A DNA stretch of 60,000 bases from Cristatella mucedo (taxonomy: Eukaryota > Bryozoa > Phylactolaemata > Cristatellidae), in the NCBI GenBank assembly GCA_009760855.2, contig WPIO01000022.1, positions 1,131,501 to 1,191,500 of the forward strand, given 5' to 3'. The translations under genes and the position numbers were made by a program. A model generated the notes under the pieces. It saw only the letters and a program-made list of their open reading frames with translations. It made no database searches and was not told the DNA's origin. Positions 23,040-34,149 of this stretch are shown one piece after another (position 1 is the first letter of the stretch; every line of letters starts with the position of its first letter).

Positions 23040-23640
23040 TTTGCGACATCCCATCTTGACTTCTGGAACTCACTGCTTGCTGGTCTTCTGGCCTATGCAC
23101 TCAGGCGCTTACAGCTGGTGCAAAAACTCCTCAGCTAGGCTTGTCTGTCGTGAGCATCGCAGCTGCCACATCACTCCACTTGTAGCCTGCACTAGCTCTT
23201 CATCGAGCAGCGTACTTACTCCAAGGTTTTGTCACCCATTTTTAGATCACTTCATTTTCTTGGTCCAGTCCACATATCCATAGAATTTCAGGCTAGGCAT
23301 TGTATCAGCCCCTCTAAGACTCAATACGTTTAGATGTGCCTCGAACCAACATCATATAACTTGAAGACCACGCGTTCATTTCATGTGCTTCCAAAGCGTG
23401 GAACTCACTTCTGGCTGACTTCACGACGTCTGGTGACTTAGCTGCATTTGAAAAGAAGCTAAAAGCGTACCTGGTTCTCACTCAATTGCTGGGTTCATGT
23501 AAATTGCCCTGTGTGTGCGTATGCGTGCTGACGCTGTGCATGCTATCCCTAAGCCTTTTAAGTGCTTCCTTCACAGCATATGCAAAGTGCCTAGAAAGAG
23601 ATTGACTTCTCTGAAGGTGCCATATAAGTGCCTTATAATA
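23036..23640 (+). mobile_element. LINE family 1 copy abutting the previous tail
   Basis: Begins at HLRHPILTSGTHCLL-type sequence (parallel to HAFVTSRLDFCNSLL), passes LVQKLL/LVCREHRSCHITPL, ends with aaagtgcctagaaagagatt at 23585 and a weak tail lacking a long (ATT)n. Many stops. Confidence 0.88.
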
Positions 23641-23878
23641 AAAAACATAGTAATAAACGTCATTTATACAGTGCCATTGAAAACCAAATACATCCGGATG
23701 TTTTAAAACTCTCACTTATTTTGTACTTCCGTGTCACCAATTCAGTGGCTCACCCAAGCTAACCACAATATAGGGCTTATGATATGGAGAGCAGCCAGTA
23801 TTTTAAAAGCGACCGACAGCCATCGCCCAGGTTAAGGTTGGCAAATTCTGAAAATCACGAGCCGAGCCTCATAAAAAA

Positions 23879-24146
23879 CGTGAGCTCAGCGGCACGCCGC
23901 TCAGCGGCACGCCGCTCAGCGGCACGCCGCTCAGCGGCACGCCGCTCAGCGGCACGCCGCTCAGCGGCACGCCGCTCAGCGGCACGCCGCTCAGCGGCAC
24001 GCCGCTCAGCGGCACGCCGCTCAGCGGCACGCCGCTCAGCGGCACGCCGCTCAGCGGCACGCCGCTCAGCGGCACGCCGCTCAGCGGCACGCCGCTCAGC
24101 GGCACGCCGCTCAGCGGCACGCCGCTCAGCGGCACGCCGCTCAGCA
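23879..24146. repeat. Perfect 15-bp minisatellite, about 17-18 units
   Basis: The unit tcagcggcacgccgc repeats without a visible mismatch from about 23884 to 24145. Each unit contains AGCGGC-AC-GCCGCT, a 6-bp inverted repeat with a 2-bp centre, and three CpGs. Because 15 is a multiple of three, both strands are open (SAARR and GVPLS repeats), so the two ORFs spanning it are not evidence of coding. Confidence 0.98.
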
Positions 24147-26133
24147 TGGGCTCAACCGGAATAACGTCAGGAACGGCATATACTGGATTAACTGAAGGCG
24201 AGATGAGGTTGACAGACGAACTTGGACCTAGTCTGTCTGAGCGGCGCGATTACCAAAGAGTCTGATGGGGCTTCAGGCACGCCCCTTCCAGGTAGGTAGG
24301 GTTGCAGCTTGGTTAACCGAAACCCGTGTGGTTGCTTAGTTAATATTCGTCGGGAGTCAATGGAAGCGGCACCTCAGCTTTGTTCGAAGCAATACTTATA
24401 GGGAGCCAAAGCGATCGCAAATGGCTGGTATCGCGTTATTTCAAGCAGTCAATTCGAATCGATGGCTGTGCAGACTCGAGGTCGTGACGGTCGCCCCCCC
24501 CCCCCTTGGGCACTATTAACAATAGCAGTGCGCGAAGGTGGCGCCCGTCTGCCGCCATTGGACGCTCGCAGCCATCTCTCGGGCTTGCCAACTCGTAATG
24601 CAATTTGCGACCGTTTAATTAGTCCCCATTCTGTCAAGAAAATTACCCCTCGGGGCTATGCAAACGGTCGATCCGCGCGTAGCTTGCGCATCGGAGCCAT
24701 TCAAACAAGCAGACAGGACGCGGAATGGCGCGCGCGGCCACGCCGTCGCTTAGAGTGGCCGTCAACAACCACTACCTGTTAGGAGCATCTGCACGGCCGC
24801 AAAGGGCTGTGAAAGCGCGAAAACTCATCCACTGTCGGGTCGCGCGGGCGGACGTAGCTTTCATCGGGCGGTCCTAGGCTAGCCATTGATTAGAGGTGCG
24901 TCTGCGTTTAACGACATGACGTAACTGAAGGCAGTCGGCGGCCTCCGCTTCCGGTTAAATCTAAGCTAATTACGTCGAACTCTCGGCTCGGTTGTCAGGT
25001 AACCTTCTGCCATAGGCGGTCCGGTTGTGCGTTCTACCGCTTGTCTTCACAGGACCGAAATGATGGAATTCCCTGACGACCTTGCTAAATCTAGGCTAGC
25101 GACGAAGCTACTGTCCTGTCTCATGGCAGCACACAGCAGACCGTGCTATCCGTAGGCTGAGAAGCACGCTAGTGCGCCCAACGAGAGTTCAGGGTGAATT
25201 TCTTTGCCCCAGTCTCAGATTTATCGTCCAATCCTTGAGACAAAATATAATCCAAGATATAATCCAGATTTTTCAGGTGAAGCAGCTAAGAATCTCTGGC
25301 TTAAGTATTAGAAGCCTTAGCTATGAGGTATGCCGTTCGTAGTGTGCGGTATTTGCTTTTAAAATCTCACTTTCTCGAGACATTTTTTAATTTTTTTTTT
25401 TACTCTGCATTAGCCCAGCATACAGACCCGGCAACTTGCGCCATTGCCGAGTCGTTGCTAAGAAAACATTCTCTCAAACAGTGCTCTATGGCAAGTCACA
25501 TCTGATAATTCACCGTCGAAAAGGTGTTTATGCTATTAAAATAATTGTTAGCTCAATGAAATATCAAAATTATATGCTATATGTACTACCCCTCAGTGGG
25601 TTAGTGACTCAAGCTTCGCTTTTCGACATTGCAGTTAGTGGCAGCCTTAACTAATATGGTCGTCACCAATTTTCAGCAGGACGCTACCGAGCTTGGTATT
25701 TTATTTATTCAAAGATCGAACTAGTAAACCTTAAGCCTTACATCACACTCTCAGAACCACTTACGCTAAATTCACAGTCATCATTTACAGGTTGCTTTGG
25801 CTGCAAGCTCGTAAATCATTGAAAACTGCATAAGCTTTCATAGCTTTCTTCGTAAGCTATGAGATAGCCACAATTATTCCTCGATGTTATTTAAACTGTT
25901 AACAGGACTTCTCTGCAGATTCTAATGTCATTTTTCTGTAAAAAGTTGATTTACAAATATTGATATGAAGAATTAAATCAATCGTAGTTTGCTTCCGTTG
26001 CTTAAGTTAATTGATAGGTAAGTACAAAAATTATGCTTTGAAGTTCAATGTTTCACTTAGGAAATACGCTGAAATTTCAAGACCCACGTGACTGGAGACT
26101 AATTAATGCACTCGTTGGCACCGATTGACACAT
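24147..26133. other. Non-repetitive stretch; 24.4-25.05 kb CpG-rich
   Basis: 24450-25050 is CpG-rich and carries a C10 run (about 24487-24497), several ATTA cores (ttaattag at 24615, ctaattac at 24965, gattaga at 24889) and an octamer-like atgcaaac at 24658. No coding region recognised; the 106-codon ORF at 24462-24782 has no motif. From 25.1 kb on the sequence becomes AT-rich with nothing recognised. A regulatory role is inference only. Confidence 0.35.
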
Positions 26134-26292
26134 TAGCTGATTTAACAGCCCCTTTTGTATAGCCGCAGAAGATCCTTAAGGGCTATCACCGCTTGCAGCG
26201 GCGATAAGGGATCACCCAGTGCTGGATTCGAACCCACGACGTCGGGACTGAGGTCGTGAAGAGCAACCACCTTACCAAGCGTGACATAGTAC
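26134..26292 (-). mobile_element. SINE-1 copy
   Basis: Minus strand: box-A region tcacgcttggtaaggtggtt, canonical box B gggttcgaatccagc, body gcaagcggtgatagccctta, end ggggctgttaaatcagct. Confidence 0.93.
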
Positions 26293-27463
26293 GAAGTCAT
26301 AGCAGATAGCATAGTTGGCTTGAGCTTCACTTTCAACTTTGAACTTCACCTTCACTATTTTCTACAGTGAAAAAGCTAAAACAAATGCTAAGTTTATAAT
26401 TCAGTTTAAAGGCTTTCTGCTTACTTTCATTTGTTTATCTGAATTGCGCCAAAAAGCCATTCTTTAACTGCAGCCACGTCTAGACTAGACTCGTGGAATG
26501 ACCCAGTCGTGTGCATATAGCAGACGTTAAGGTTGTCTGAAGTATGTTGAAAGATGCCAACCGGTGTAAAAAGTAATACCTTTTTCAAATCACCGAGAGC
26601 ATTGACTGATAGATTTTATATGACTTCGGTATGTACAACGAAATAAATCAAATCAAATTCTAAACTTTTGCAGAATTGCCGACCATTAAGCTGATATTCA
26701 TTCACAGTATTATGGTAGCCCCGGAGATGCTCAAGAAAATTAACAGCGAATGAGAAGGAAATTGGTGCTTCTTACCAGCTATTTCATACAGATGCCCGAG
26801 GCCCCCAGTTTCCGGTAGTTTTCCTTGTCAATATATTGCTATTTTTATGAATTCTGCTACTTCCACACGAATAAACAAATTAACAAACCAAATAATTATG
26901 CAAATAAATATATATGAATAAAAATTGCAGTTATCGGACATTTGGCATCGCTGCTGACTGGAAATTTGTTCGCTAAACCGCAGAAAGCTTCGCCACAGCA
27001 GCACGTGGTGGGACTACGTCGTAGATTAGAATATTCCACGAATCATCTACAGCCAGGAGCTCTACAACAGCCAAGTTCAATAATTAGTAAATTATCGGCT
27101 TAGCATTGCAGGTGCCGGGACGTGGTATCTATAGAATAGTTTTTAATGCCGCATCTAGCCTCATTTGACTCAAACACTTCAATCCCCGTCTCATCGGGAA
27201 GGATGTACGGCTGTAGCTTCAGTAGTATCAGTCGTTCTTTCAGTAGGCTGTACGGAAGTCACAAGGTCAATCATTATTAGGGTCAGGCGGAATCGTCTGC
27301 GAAAATTAATAAATCTGAGAAAAATCAAGATATGCACCCTAGAAAATGCAATAACATGCACAAAGTCGTCGTAAGGCTTTGCATAAGGAAGTTCTTTCAT
27401 TATTTATCAAATCAAAGATAAATCACAATATCGAATACAGTTCCCAGAAATAAAAAAATACTT
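26293..27463. other. AT-rich stretch, nothing recognised
   Basis: Opposed ORFs of 69 codons at 27165-27400 are mirror artefacts. No repeat recognised. Confidence 0.3.
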
Positions 27464-27562
27464 GTAATTTGTTTTTATAGCGCCCTAAGAGAACTTAATT
27501 TCTAATCAGGCGCTTCTCGTACGCAACGGGCTCAAGCCCACAATCTTGGCTAGACCTTAAAT
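27464..27562 (-). mobile_element. SINE-2 copy, head-truncated
   Basis: Minus strand: box B tgggcttgagcccgt (27528-27540), then gagaagcgcctgattagaaa, ttaagttctcttagggcgct, and an A-rich end. The part after box B is the LINE family-1 tail with the same order of motifs as a tail-only LINE copy. Box A is lost beyond about 27560. Confidence 0.82.
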
Positions 27563-29880
27563 AACACATTAATTAGCCGTTCGCCGCTTTGCACTGACCC
27601 AAGGCTTAAGATACATTGTTCGGGCTTTCTCTTACTGTGGGCAGCGCGGAAGAACTCACTAAATGAGCTTCACTTCACCAATTATCCACTTTACCTTCGG
27701 CAAAGAACTGCAGCACTCTTCGGTAGGATTACCAACTACAAAACGAGCTTGAACATTCAAAATATCTTGCTCGTCAGCGTCTAGAGATCTTTTTCACGAC
27801 TCAGCCGCACACGAACGACTCTAAGACCTCGGGGCGAACCTGCGGCGGACGGACGGCCTCGTGCAAGTCACCGCTAGTCCATATGCAGCCAGGAAGGACT
27901 CAAGACAGCGAACGTGTTAAAACAGCGATGACAGGAAGCTTCGTGTTATGTGCACCTTTACTTTCAGCAAGTCCAAGAATTACCTTTGGAGTCTGGGGGC
28001 GTTGCTAGAAATGCTCTCTCTGATCAAGGCACACGAGCGAGTTCGAGGCCTGCACTGACGAGGGCAATGTCAAAGACGAGGTTCCGCAAGTGTGCCCAAA
28101 CAATTCACCTTAACGAAACGAGGTATTAAGAACTTTTAAACTTTAAAACTTTTAAAGAACTTTTAAACCGCCGCTGAAGGTTTTTGTCTATTGCGTGCTG
28201 TATCGGTCGCAAATGCTAGCACGTCCTTCAAATCAATGGCAAAGTCATTGACAGTTTTTGTCAACGCTTTTTTAAAAATTGTTTGCGATAAATTATGATT
28301 GAACTATCATGAATGATTAATTATCATGATGAATAGCTTCGTGATCAGCTCGTATTTGTATTAATAAACGGGGGGGGGGGAAGCTGGCAGCGTCTGCAAT
28401 CGAAGTGCGAGGCTAGATGTAAGAACTGCAGCTACTACCCAAAACTCGAGATTATTTAACTCTGGGTGCAGTAGAGATGCTAATCCAAAGAAGTAGTAAG
28501 TCATTAGTAATTAGTAATTAGATAAAGCCCTTGCGTGTTGTTTTTTAAAGTAATAGAGACGCCAAGTTTGAATCTTTTGTGACACAGTCGCCTCTTAAAA
28601 AAGCCGCTCTGCCACCCTCCGCAATAAGCCAGATTAATGGCTGACTGATATTCATTATTTCTGGTTTCTGAATTGTAATGGCCACGAACCGATTATGCCA
28701 CAGTCTGTGACCAAGGCTACATGAAACGCGATGCTGTCACACAGTCGCCTCTTAAACAAGCCGCTGTGCCACCCTCCACATTCTGTGACAAACATCCCTA
28801 TTCTGCGTCGCAGTCTGGCTAAAAGCAGGACCTGCCATTTCTCCTCTTTTTATCCATTACGGCGGCCTTTCGCGAACGACAATGCTGCTCGAGTTCACTA
28901 ATATTGATTCAGCGTAATTAGATCGAATTGAAGATGATTTCAGCTTTCAGACTGCGCCGTTATTAACAGGCGCACATCCGGGCGAATGAGGCAGCGAAGC
29001 CGAGCACTGACATCATTCCTAATTGGCTGTGTTGGGTTTTAATTTTTCCTCCCGCCGAGAAAACGGCCTTAATCTAAGAAGAGGGGCCGCGAAACGGCAG
29101 CGTGCTAAAACAGCGATGCTGTGACTGCTGCTGCTCATCCACTGTTAGCGATTCAGATTAAGTAGAACTTAGACGAGGAACTCGTCATTCGATAATGCCC
29201 GGCCAAGGAAGCATATAAGCTGAAGCCATGTAATATGCAGTCGTTACCCAGAATAGTGCCAAGGCGTTTGAGCTGATTTGATCTCTAGGCTCTGAGTCGC
29301 ACGAAAGTTGCTGATCATCATGGCCACCGTTTGCCGCCTACGACCGTCCGTCGCTGTCAAATAGAACTGTCCACGCCACGATTAGGGTCATTTTTTTTCT
29401 TTAAAGTCTTGGCGCTTATCATCGCTGCCATTTTTCTCTGACGTCGGTGCACCTGCGTGTGTATCAGTGCAGCTTCTATTAGTTGCTAGCAGTAGTACCA
29501 GCTTCAGCCGTCGCCGGCATTTGCTGCGAGTCGGCATCTAGGACTGGCACCTCTACGAGCGCTGTGTTTACGGGCTGGTTCTGTCCGAACGTGGAAGCCA
29601 CTACGTGCCGTTCGGAACACTGTCGTTCCTTTCATTCAGGCTTGATCGGTGCCAGCTAAACTAATTCAGATCTCTATTAGGTGCCCCGCAGGTTTTCTTC
29701 CTTAGTGAATCGGCCCGGCATCATAAATAACTAATTGATTTCCCCGCGTAGAGGTTTCCGGTAAATGTTTAATAGCACATACAGCGTCTTTAAATTGGCG
29801 AATAACTGCGGTCATAGAATAGTCATATAGCGTCATTAGCGAACGAATCGCCTTTCCGCAGTGGCAGCTGCGTAGGAAAT
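27563..29880. other. Repeat-poor stretch with a 40-bp duplicated block
   Basis: Contains a G9 run near 28371 and a diverged direct duplication, 28581-28620 and 28737-28778 (acacagtcgcctcttaaa, agccgctctgccaccctcc). Around 28860-29060 there are several TAATTA/ATTA motifs amid moderate GC. No ORF with a recognised domain. Confidence 0.35.
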
Positions 29881-29960
29881 AATCGAGGGACACGCCAGCC
29901 GGCGCATTCTGGTCCGCTCAGGACCTCAATCCTTCATCCTGCAGATTGCGTCGGCATTCA

Positions 29961-29966
29961 TATAAA
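29961..29966 (+). promoter_or_regulatory. TATA-like box upstream of the secreted-protein ORF
   Basis: TATAAA within attcatataaacttcc at the upstream border of a CpG-rich block. If used, transcription would start near 29990, about 370 bp before the ATG at 30362. The spacing is plausible but unsupported by other evidence. Confidence 0.3.
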
Positions 29967-30361
29967 CTTCCGACTTCGACAACCGAAGGCAAGGTGAAAG
30001 TGCGAAGGGTCAGACGAGCGCGGCTCTCCGCGACGAAAGCGTGCATCGAACTCGACGACCAGCGCCCTCTGGCGGCCTCAGTAGCTACCGCCGAGCTCGG
30101 TGCGTCGCGTCTCCTATGGTCGGCCGCTCAGTCCCGCAGACCTTAACGGTTGGCCTCGAGCTCTGTCGACGACGCCCAAAGCTATTACGATCACTTTGTG
30201 AGCAGTACTCATACTACGTAATTATCGCATTTCTCTTCCATTCGAGCCCGCAGAGCCGTACGCTTCGCCCCCGGGCGGTGGAAATGAGACCGGCGGCGTG
30301 GCAAAAACCGGCTTCAGCAGTGAGCCGTCGACGTGTAGCGACGGTCAGAGGAGCTGAAAGG

Positions 30362-31015
30362 ATGCTTAGATCGCGCCGCCGCTCCGCTTCCGCGCTGTGG
30401 CTCGTCGTTCTTCTGCAAACGTCGTCTGCGACCGGTGAAAATGACTTCCGCCATCGGACGCGCTCACTTCTCGTAGCGCCCGTCGAGGAAGCGCCGGAGC
30501 TGCTGCGCGCGAGTCGAGAGCGAGCGGAAGTGGAGGAGCTACCCGTCGAAGGGGCGCCATTCGCCGACGACAGCTGCGCTCCAGCAGCCGATCGCCGTTC
30601 GCCTATCGCTGACGCCGTCGACGCGGTTCGACAGCGCGGCAATCGAAGCCGGACGAGGCGCCACGCGAGTCCGACTGCATTGGATTGGGAAGGGAGAATG
30701 ATAATTCCGTCGCCGCCGCCGTCGCGAGCTGCTTCGTCGTCAAAAGCCGCACTGTCAGCGGGCGACCGGTTGGACTCAAAAGAAGACCGCCGGAGAGGAG
30801 TCGTCGACAAGGCGCTTCGTCATGCGTCGGCTCGCTCGGACGCACGTCGCGGCGGCGTCGGCGACTGGGCGTCGGTCGCTGCGTTGGCGGCGGCGGCGGC
30901 GGCGGCGGAGCGGCAGCTCTCGCGCTCCGCGACCGCCGAGCGCCGGGCCGAGATTAGCAGAACGCGCCGCCGCTGGCAGCGCAGAAATCGCCTCGCGCAG
31001 CTTCTCTGGGGCTAG
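30362..31015 (+). CDS. Hypothetical secreted protein / possible peptide precursor (217 aa)
   Basis: I do not recognise a family. The frame is open upstream to 30041, but the ATG at 30362 is preferred because it gives a classic signal peptide: a basic N-terminus (MLRSRRRSASA), a hydrophobic core (LWLVVLLQ) and small residues before a likely cut after SSATG. A at -3 is a fair start context. The rest is Arg/Ala/Ser-rich with many dibasic sites (TRR, DRR, ERR, RTRRR), a single cysteine, an Ala run near residues 175-185, and ends NRLAQLLWG-stop; a C-terminal Gly after a Trp could be an amidation donor. Codon third positions look GC-biased, which favours real coding, though the block is GC-rich anyway. 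Stop TAG at 31013-31015; a splice-donor-like aag/gtgagag lies just after, at about 31037. It could instead be a chance ORF in CpG-rich DNA. Confidence 0.35.
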   Translation: MLRSRRRSASALWLVVLLQTSSATGENDFRHRTRSLLVAPVEEAPELLRASRERAEVEELPVEGAPFADDSCAPAADRRSPIADAVDAVRQRGNRSRTRRHASPTALDWEGRMIIPSPPPSRAASSSKAALSAGDRLDSKEDRRRGVVDKALRHASARSDARRGGVGDWASVAALAAAAAAAERQLSRSATAERRAEISRTRRRWQRRNRLAQLLWG

Positions 31016-31398
31016 CGCAAAAGGTGGAGGGTGAAAGGTGAGAGACTCGCTCAGGCGAATCGCACGCGGCGCGCCGCCTCATGCAGCGGCCGCTGAACGA
31101 AGCCAACGAGCCGCTCAGCGGACGCGAACGGTCACGGCCGCGGCGGCGAGCGGCCTTTACTGACTCATGCGCGAACGCGTCTGCAGCCACCCGCCTGAAG
31201 AAGCCGACAAGTGGTCGTCGCTGAGCGAGTCGCAAGAGTTGGTGGGAGAGAGTGGTGCAGGATCGGCGGACCTGCTCGCGACTCGTCGGTACGGCGAAGC
31301 GACGGTACGGCGCAGCCGTGCGGCCGGATTCGACGCCCGCCGCTTCCGTGCTGCTCGGAAATTGGTGCGAAAGTCATCGATCCGACGAACGCATTGGC

Positions 31399-31424
31399 TC
31401 TGCTGCTGCTGCTGCTGCTGCTGC
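31399..31424. repeat. Short (CTG)n run
   Basis: About eight CTG triplets inside the end of the CpG-rich block. Confidence 0.9.
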
Positions 31425-31430
31425 GGCGTG

Positions 31431-32600
31431 CTGGCTTTGATACACGAAGTAAACGTGCTGGCTTTTTTTTACGACAATCGATGCGGCGGCGATTCTGCCT
31501 TTACCTGGAGCTTAATGGCTACTGCAGGTGGCGACCTTGAATGCAAATTAGTGCAAGGTCGCGCAAGGTGGAGCTCTATCACCTGCTATTGCCGCTGGCC
31601 CACATTTCACATTTGCTTACTGCAAGCTGCTACGTGCATCTACTGGCCGCGAACACAAAAATATTGGCAAATCGCGATATATCTGATATCCTTGAGCTTT
31701 AAGCAACGTTAAGAGAGGATTTATTTTCAGCTAGCCTCGTAAGTGACAACTCTGAGCTGACTGATTGACTAAGACAGACTCCGACTTCGATTCAACTGAG
31801 TGAGAGGAGTCAAACTACAAGCATGTGATACGGGAAGCGACAAGGGACCCGAACGACGGCTCGGGGTTCGGCATCCGGCCTCACTCGCTTGTGTTTTCAT
31901 ACGCGCTGGCGGACGTTGCGGAAAATTAATTATCAACCCGCGGCTGACAGATCGTCAGGGTCCATGGATGCACAGTCACTTCAAATGCGAAATTATTTTT
32001 CAGTGCCCACCAAAGTTGAATTATTCCGTGCATTTTCTGCTGTTGACATTGTGGCTAACATAGTGGAAGAGACCAACTGGGCTGCATCCGCGACAATTTT
32101 TGCCGTCTGCTCTTAAAAAAAAGCAAAAACAGCGAAGCGCATGGAGGTAGCTGCAATGTTTATAGATTCACTGGCTTTATGGTTCTGATAGATGTAGTTG
32201 CAAAGACGCAAACGTAGTACTACTGCTCCCGGAGAATCTGTGAGCTTCTGATGTAGACACCTTTTAGGTGCCGCTTATTACGCTGCAAAACGTTCCAGCT
32301 GCTGCTACCGTTCTGGCATTTCTAAGATAATCACTTGCATCAAAAGTTAGACCATGGAAACTGAGAGAACTAACTGATCAGCGGCTGTGATGTTTTTATG
32401 ATCTCTGCAGCTTAAGGAGGGATGCGGACTACGTGGTCTACGCATGCGCACGCGGCGTCCACGCAGGCCCATCCAATCGTCGCCGCAATATGCACCGAAC
32501 GCGAGGCCCAGATGCAGCGCGAACAAGTGCACGTATTTTGAGACTTAAGAATTCGCATTAGACATTGTTTATGGCGGAAACATCGAAATCCTCAGAGGCT
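31431..32600. other. Unassigned stretch
   Basis: ORFs of 60-90 codons without recognisable motifs. No repeat recognised. Confidence 0.3.
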
Positions 32601-32603
32601 GAG

Positions 32604-32703
32604 GATGCTGAGATAGTCTTATTAATATTATATAATATAATATAATAAATTAATAAATCAATAAAATTACTATTATAAGGGATGCTGAGGCAGTCTTATT
32701 AAT
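32604..32703. repeat. Direct repeat flanking an AT-rich insert
   Basis: A 23-bp sequence beginning gatgctgag and ending cttattaat occurs at 32604-32626 and 32681-32703 (two mismatches), separated by about 54 bp of (TATAA)n-like DNA. It could be a target-site duplication around a retroposed tail or a slippage product. Confidence 0.8.
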
Positions 32704-32933
32704 GCTTACGGAAAACAGACAGGACTAGCGAAAGCCCTTAAAATCGTCAAGATAGGATTTTCACTGTCGTTCTCCTTTCCCCGTGTTCATTGCTGAGTCA
32801 GAGGAAAGTAATAAATTCACCGAGCTTCTACAGCGCGACGCTCATTGGCTTTGTCTTTAATTTCTTATCGCTATTTTGGACGAAATTGACGCATGTACTG
32901 AGCTCGAATAAGCTCGTTGAATCCTTCTCCAGT

Positions 32934-33000
32934 CACTTAAGAAGCCTAGAATGAGATTTATTTCTCCGTGGGCACAACATAAATGTATTAGTAATTTTTT
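32934..33000 (+). mobile_element. LINE family 1 tail, diverged
   Basis: agaagcctagaatgagattt, tctccgtgggcacaac, taaatgtattagtaatttt parallels the family tail. Confidence 0.65.
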
Positions 33001-33124
33001 AATGTTTAAACAGAGAATTTTGTGAGAAAATCAAGAGCTTATCTTTTTAGTTTTTCTTACAGCACTATTTTCAAGGGAGAACGAGAGAGCTTGAGAAAAA
33101 ACTACCTTGACTGAACTTGAGACA

Positions 33125-33213
33125 TGTAACCATGCTCACTTGGCAGCAAACGTAAAGTGCCTAGAAAGAGAATGAGCTCTCTGAGGGTGCTATATCAAAT
33201 GTGTTATTATTTT
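33125..33213 (+). mobile_element. LINE family 1 tail
   Basis: gcagcaaacgtaaagtgcct, agaaagagaatgagctctct, ggtgctatatcaaatgtg and a short (ATT)n. Confidence 0.85.
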
Positions 33214-33631
33214 TCCGTGCACTCATTTATCTTGATCACTTCCGTGCACCTTGACTTGTGTTTAAACACAACTTTGAAGGGCAACCACTGGCCTTGCATA
33301 CTTGTGGCCGCCTAGTGTTTACAATCAAAACTTGCAGTTGTGTATATTTTCTTCAAACGGTCGTACTATATATTCAAATCAAGTGAAATATAATGGATCA
33401 GCCATGACTGCATTTTTCAGTTGCTTTCACATTCGTACCAGCTCTCCTGCTTTTGGTTAGCACCGGCAGCAAGCCAGTCAGAACTGACTTCCTTTTACTG
33501 GAAGCAGAAGCGTGCGGTCGTACAAAGTTCTGGCAGGAAAATATTAGTGCATCGCGCATTCTTCGATAGCTAGTTCGCGAGCGTACCCCATTTAAACATA
33601 CACCGGATGTGGACGTCACTTTTTATAGAAG

Positions 33632-33717
33632 CTTTGCAGCAAATGTGAAGTGCCTAGAAAGAGATTAGGTTTTTTGAGGCCGCCATATCAAATGTATTAT
33701 TATTATTATTATTACCA
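33632..33717 (+). mobile_element. LINE family 1 tail
   Basis: gcagcaaatgtgaagtgcct, agaaagagattaggtt, ccgccatatcaaatg and (ATT)n at 33698-33716. Confidence 0.88.
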
Positions 33718-34149
33718 TGAGGCACCAGAAAAGTTTAAACGTCAGTGTGGCGGTATGTTGTGACAGAGGGAGACTTGGTAGAGAGAGAGATAGACTTTTT
33801 TTCTCTCTTTTTTCTCTCTTTCTTTCTCTCTTCTCGCACATCTCGCGCTCGCACAACTTACTTTCGCTATGGTCCGGTAGGGAAGCTCCAATGAGAGAGC
33901 GAGGCCGCCCGAGTGCGAGCATGCGGTTTCGCGACGCTAACAGTGCGGCGAGTACATTTGCCGTTGACCTGACGCGCATTGATTTTTCTGCCCTAACAGC
34001 GGGCGCCGTCTGCTGTCTATCGTACGGTGCCACTTTCACGAAAGCTGCGTCTGCTAGCGGATCAGATTGACAAAGCGACTGGCTTGCGAAGGCGGAGCCG
34101 TCGTGGCTGCGCCTGCGCGCTGCCGCGCGTCGTAATAGCAGTACAACCA
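33718..34149. other. Unassigned, with a CT-rich patch
   Basis: 33775-33840 is a mixed pyrimidine/GA-rich low-complexity patch (tttctctctttctttctc). Opposing ORFs of about 120 codons cross it and have no recognised domain. Confidence 0.35.

Larger units (their letters stand above)
29940..31430. other. CpG-rich block
   Basis: Markedly higher GC and CpG than flanking DNA, with GGC triplet run at about 30886-30909 and CTG run at 31399-31424. It contains the TATA-like box and the secreted-protein ORF, so it is the likeliest place for a host promoter or first exon in the window. Confidence 0.6.

Noticed and set aside
23879-24146. CRISPR array
   Set aside because: Units are contiguous with no spacers and the DNA is eukaryotic.
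23784-24164. ORFs encoding SAARR and GVPLS repeats
   Set aside because: A 15-bp perfect tandem repeat leaves both strands open; flanking residues show no protein family.
30362-31015. Parathyroid-hormone-like or CRF-like identity for the secreted ORF
   Set aside because: Only a few residues near the C-terminus line up (NR, L, G); diagnostic N-terminal residues of both families are missing.
31167-31712. 181-codon plus-strand ORF with poly-Cys
   Set aside because: Cys run is the CTG repeat read as TGC; remainder has no motif or signal and overlaps other open frames.
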